32,727 bases of DNA from DATFLL01 sp035267785 (lineage in GTDB: Bacteria > Pseudomonadota > Gammaproteobacteria > DATFLL01). The position numbers and the translations under genes were made by a program. The notes under the pieces are model-generated. The model did no database searches, was not told the DNA's origin, and saw nothing but the letters and a program-made list of their open reading frames with translations. This document shows positions 32,182 through 32,727 of this stretch, piece by piece (positions within the stretch are counted from its first letter, which is position 1; every line of letters begins with the position of its first letter). The stretch is from contig DATFLL010000097.1 of NCBI GenBank assembly GCA_035267785.1, positions 1-32,727 on the forward strand, written 5' to 3'.

Positions 32182-32727
32182 ATGAGCACGTTCGACCACA
32201 GCAAGTATGCCCCCTTCCCGCCGGTGCCCATGAAGCAGCGGCGCTGGCCCGACCGCGTGATCACCCAGGCCCCCGTGTGGACCAGCGTGGACCTGCGCGA
32301 CGGCAACCAGGCCCTGGTGCGCCCGATGAGCGTGGACCAGAAGGCGCGGCTGTTCGACCAGCTCGTGGCGATCGGCTTCAAGGAGATCGAGGTCGGCTTC
32401 CCGGCCGCCTCCAAGCCCGACTACGACTTCGTGCGCAAGCTCATCGACGAGGGCCGTATTCCCGATGACGTCACCATCCAGGTGCTCACCCAGGCGCGCG
32501 CCGAGCTCATCGAGCGCACCTACGAGGCCCTGGCCGGTGTGCGCCGGGCCATCGTGCACGTCTACAACTCCACCAACCCGGCCCAACGCGAGCAGGTCTT
32601 CAAGCTGGACCGCGAGGGCGTGAAGGCCATCGCCGTGCACGGGGCCGAGTGGGTCAAGGCCGGCGCCGCGGCCCACCCCGAGACCGAGTGGGTCTTCCAG
32701 TACTCGCCCGAGAGCTTCTCCACCACC
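32182..32727 (+). CDS. leuA: 2-isopropylmalate synthase, N-terminal part (cut by window end)
   Basis: The 182 visible residues are the start of LeuA, which condenses acetyl-CoA with 2-oxoisovalerate, the first step of leucine synthesis. VWTSVDLRDGNQAL (about 32-45) carries the metal-binding Asp and Arg, then FKEIEVGFPAAS, and IQVLTQAR follow as expected. The N terminus MSTFDHSKYAPFPPVPM matches the long (about 560-residue) form of LeuA. The ATG at 32182 has AGGTGGAG immediately upstream. An in-frame ATG 48 codons earlier (32038) lies in non-coding-type sequence with no leucine run, so I do not use it. The gene continues beyond the window. Confidence 0.95.
   Translation, partial: MSTFDHSKYAPFPPVPMKQRRWPDRVITQAPVWTSVDLRDGNQALVRPMSVDQKARLFDQLVAIGFKEIEVGFPAASKPDYDFVRKLIDEGRIPDDVTIQVLTQARAELIERTYEALAGVRRAIVHVYNSTNPAQREQVFKLDREGVKAIAVHGAEWVKAGAAAHPETEWVFQYSPESFSTT

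Overview
The window is GC-rich chromosomal DNA from a flagellated gammaproteobacterium. The main taxonomic clues are the FleQ/FlgM pair, adjacent YqiA-like and YqiB-like genes, a FadL-type porin, isocitrate lyase, a long-form LeuA and a heterodisulfide-reductase HdrB-like protein. The HdrB-like protein hints at a sulfur-oxidising (Chromatiales-like) lineage, but that part is inference. I see no transposase, integrase, phage gene, CRISPR array or plasmid function. Genes are tightly packed, with several overlapping start/stop pairs.

Layout. 1-380: a 64-bp tandem repeat, a long two-way terminator stem and two mirrored arrays of 7-bp repeats. 380-1654: FadL-type porin (minus). 1888-8182: a signalling block with a membrane GAF histidine kinase, then a promoter and three genes (SAM methyltransferase, tandem PilZ protein with a GNAT-like C-terminal half, REC-HPt protein). 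8296-8481: a small aromatic-rich protein. 8569-11113: aceA and a divergent LysR regulator around a palindrome. 11170-11366: tRNA-Arg(CCT) and tRNA-Ala(CGC). 11624-13864: flgM and fleQ, divergent. 14489-16623: an unrecognised membrane protein overlapping a von Willebrand factor A lipoprotein. 16676-19820: Kdo-transferase-like protein, YqiA-like esterase, DUF1249/YqiB-like protein and a Sel1-SPOR protein. 19825-20774: a hypothetical protein and a YkgJ-family cysteine-cluster protein. 21097-23389: HdrB-like protein with promoter, operator-like palindrome and strong terminator, then a CbiM-like permease. 23482-28423: Spy/CpxP-like protein, divergent OmpR/EnvZ-like pair, and two envelope proteins sharing a duplicated module. 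28557-29932: TetR regulator and MAPEG protein with a palindromic operator. 30023-31919: a His-rich exported protein, a PAS-like/CxxC protein and an Lrp regulator. 32182 to the end: the start of leuA.

How the parts may work together. The kinase at 1888-4050 has neither receiver nor HPt domain, and the protein at 7352-8182 supplies exactly those two, so they may form a split phosphorelay whose operon also contains a c-di-GMP receptor and a methyltransferase. FleQ keeps the residues associated with c-di-GMP binding, giving a second c-di-GMP-linked regulator nearby. The Spy-like protein and two-component pair are arranged like cpxP-cpxRA, carry His-rich patches in the presumed periplasmic parts, and are followed by an envelope-protein operon whose promoter region has a 10-bp direct repeat typical of OmpR-family sites. 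The best candidates for undescribed biology are the split-phosphorelay/PilZ-GNAT operon, the membrane protein plus VWA lipoprotein pair, and the solitary HdrB-like gene.
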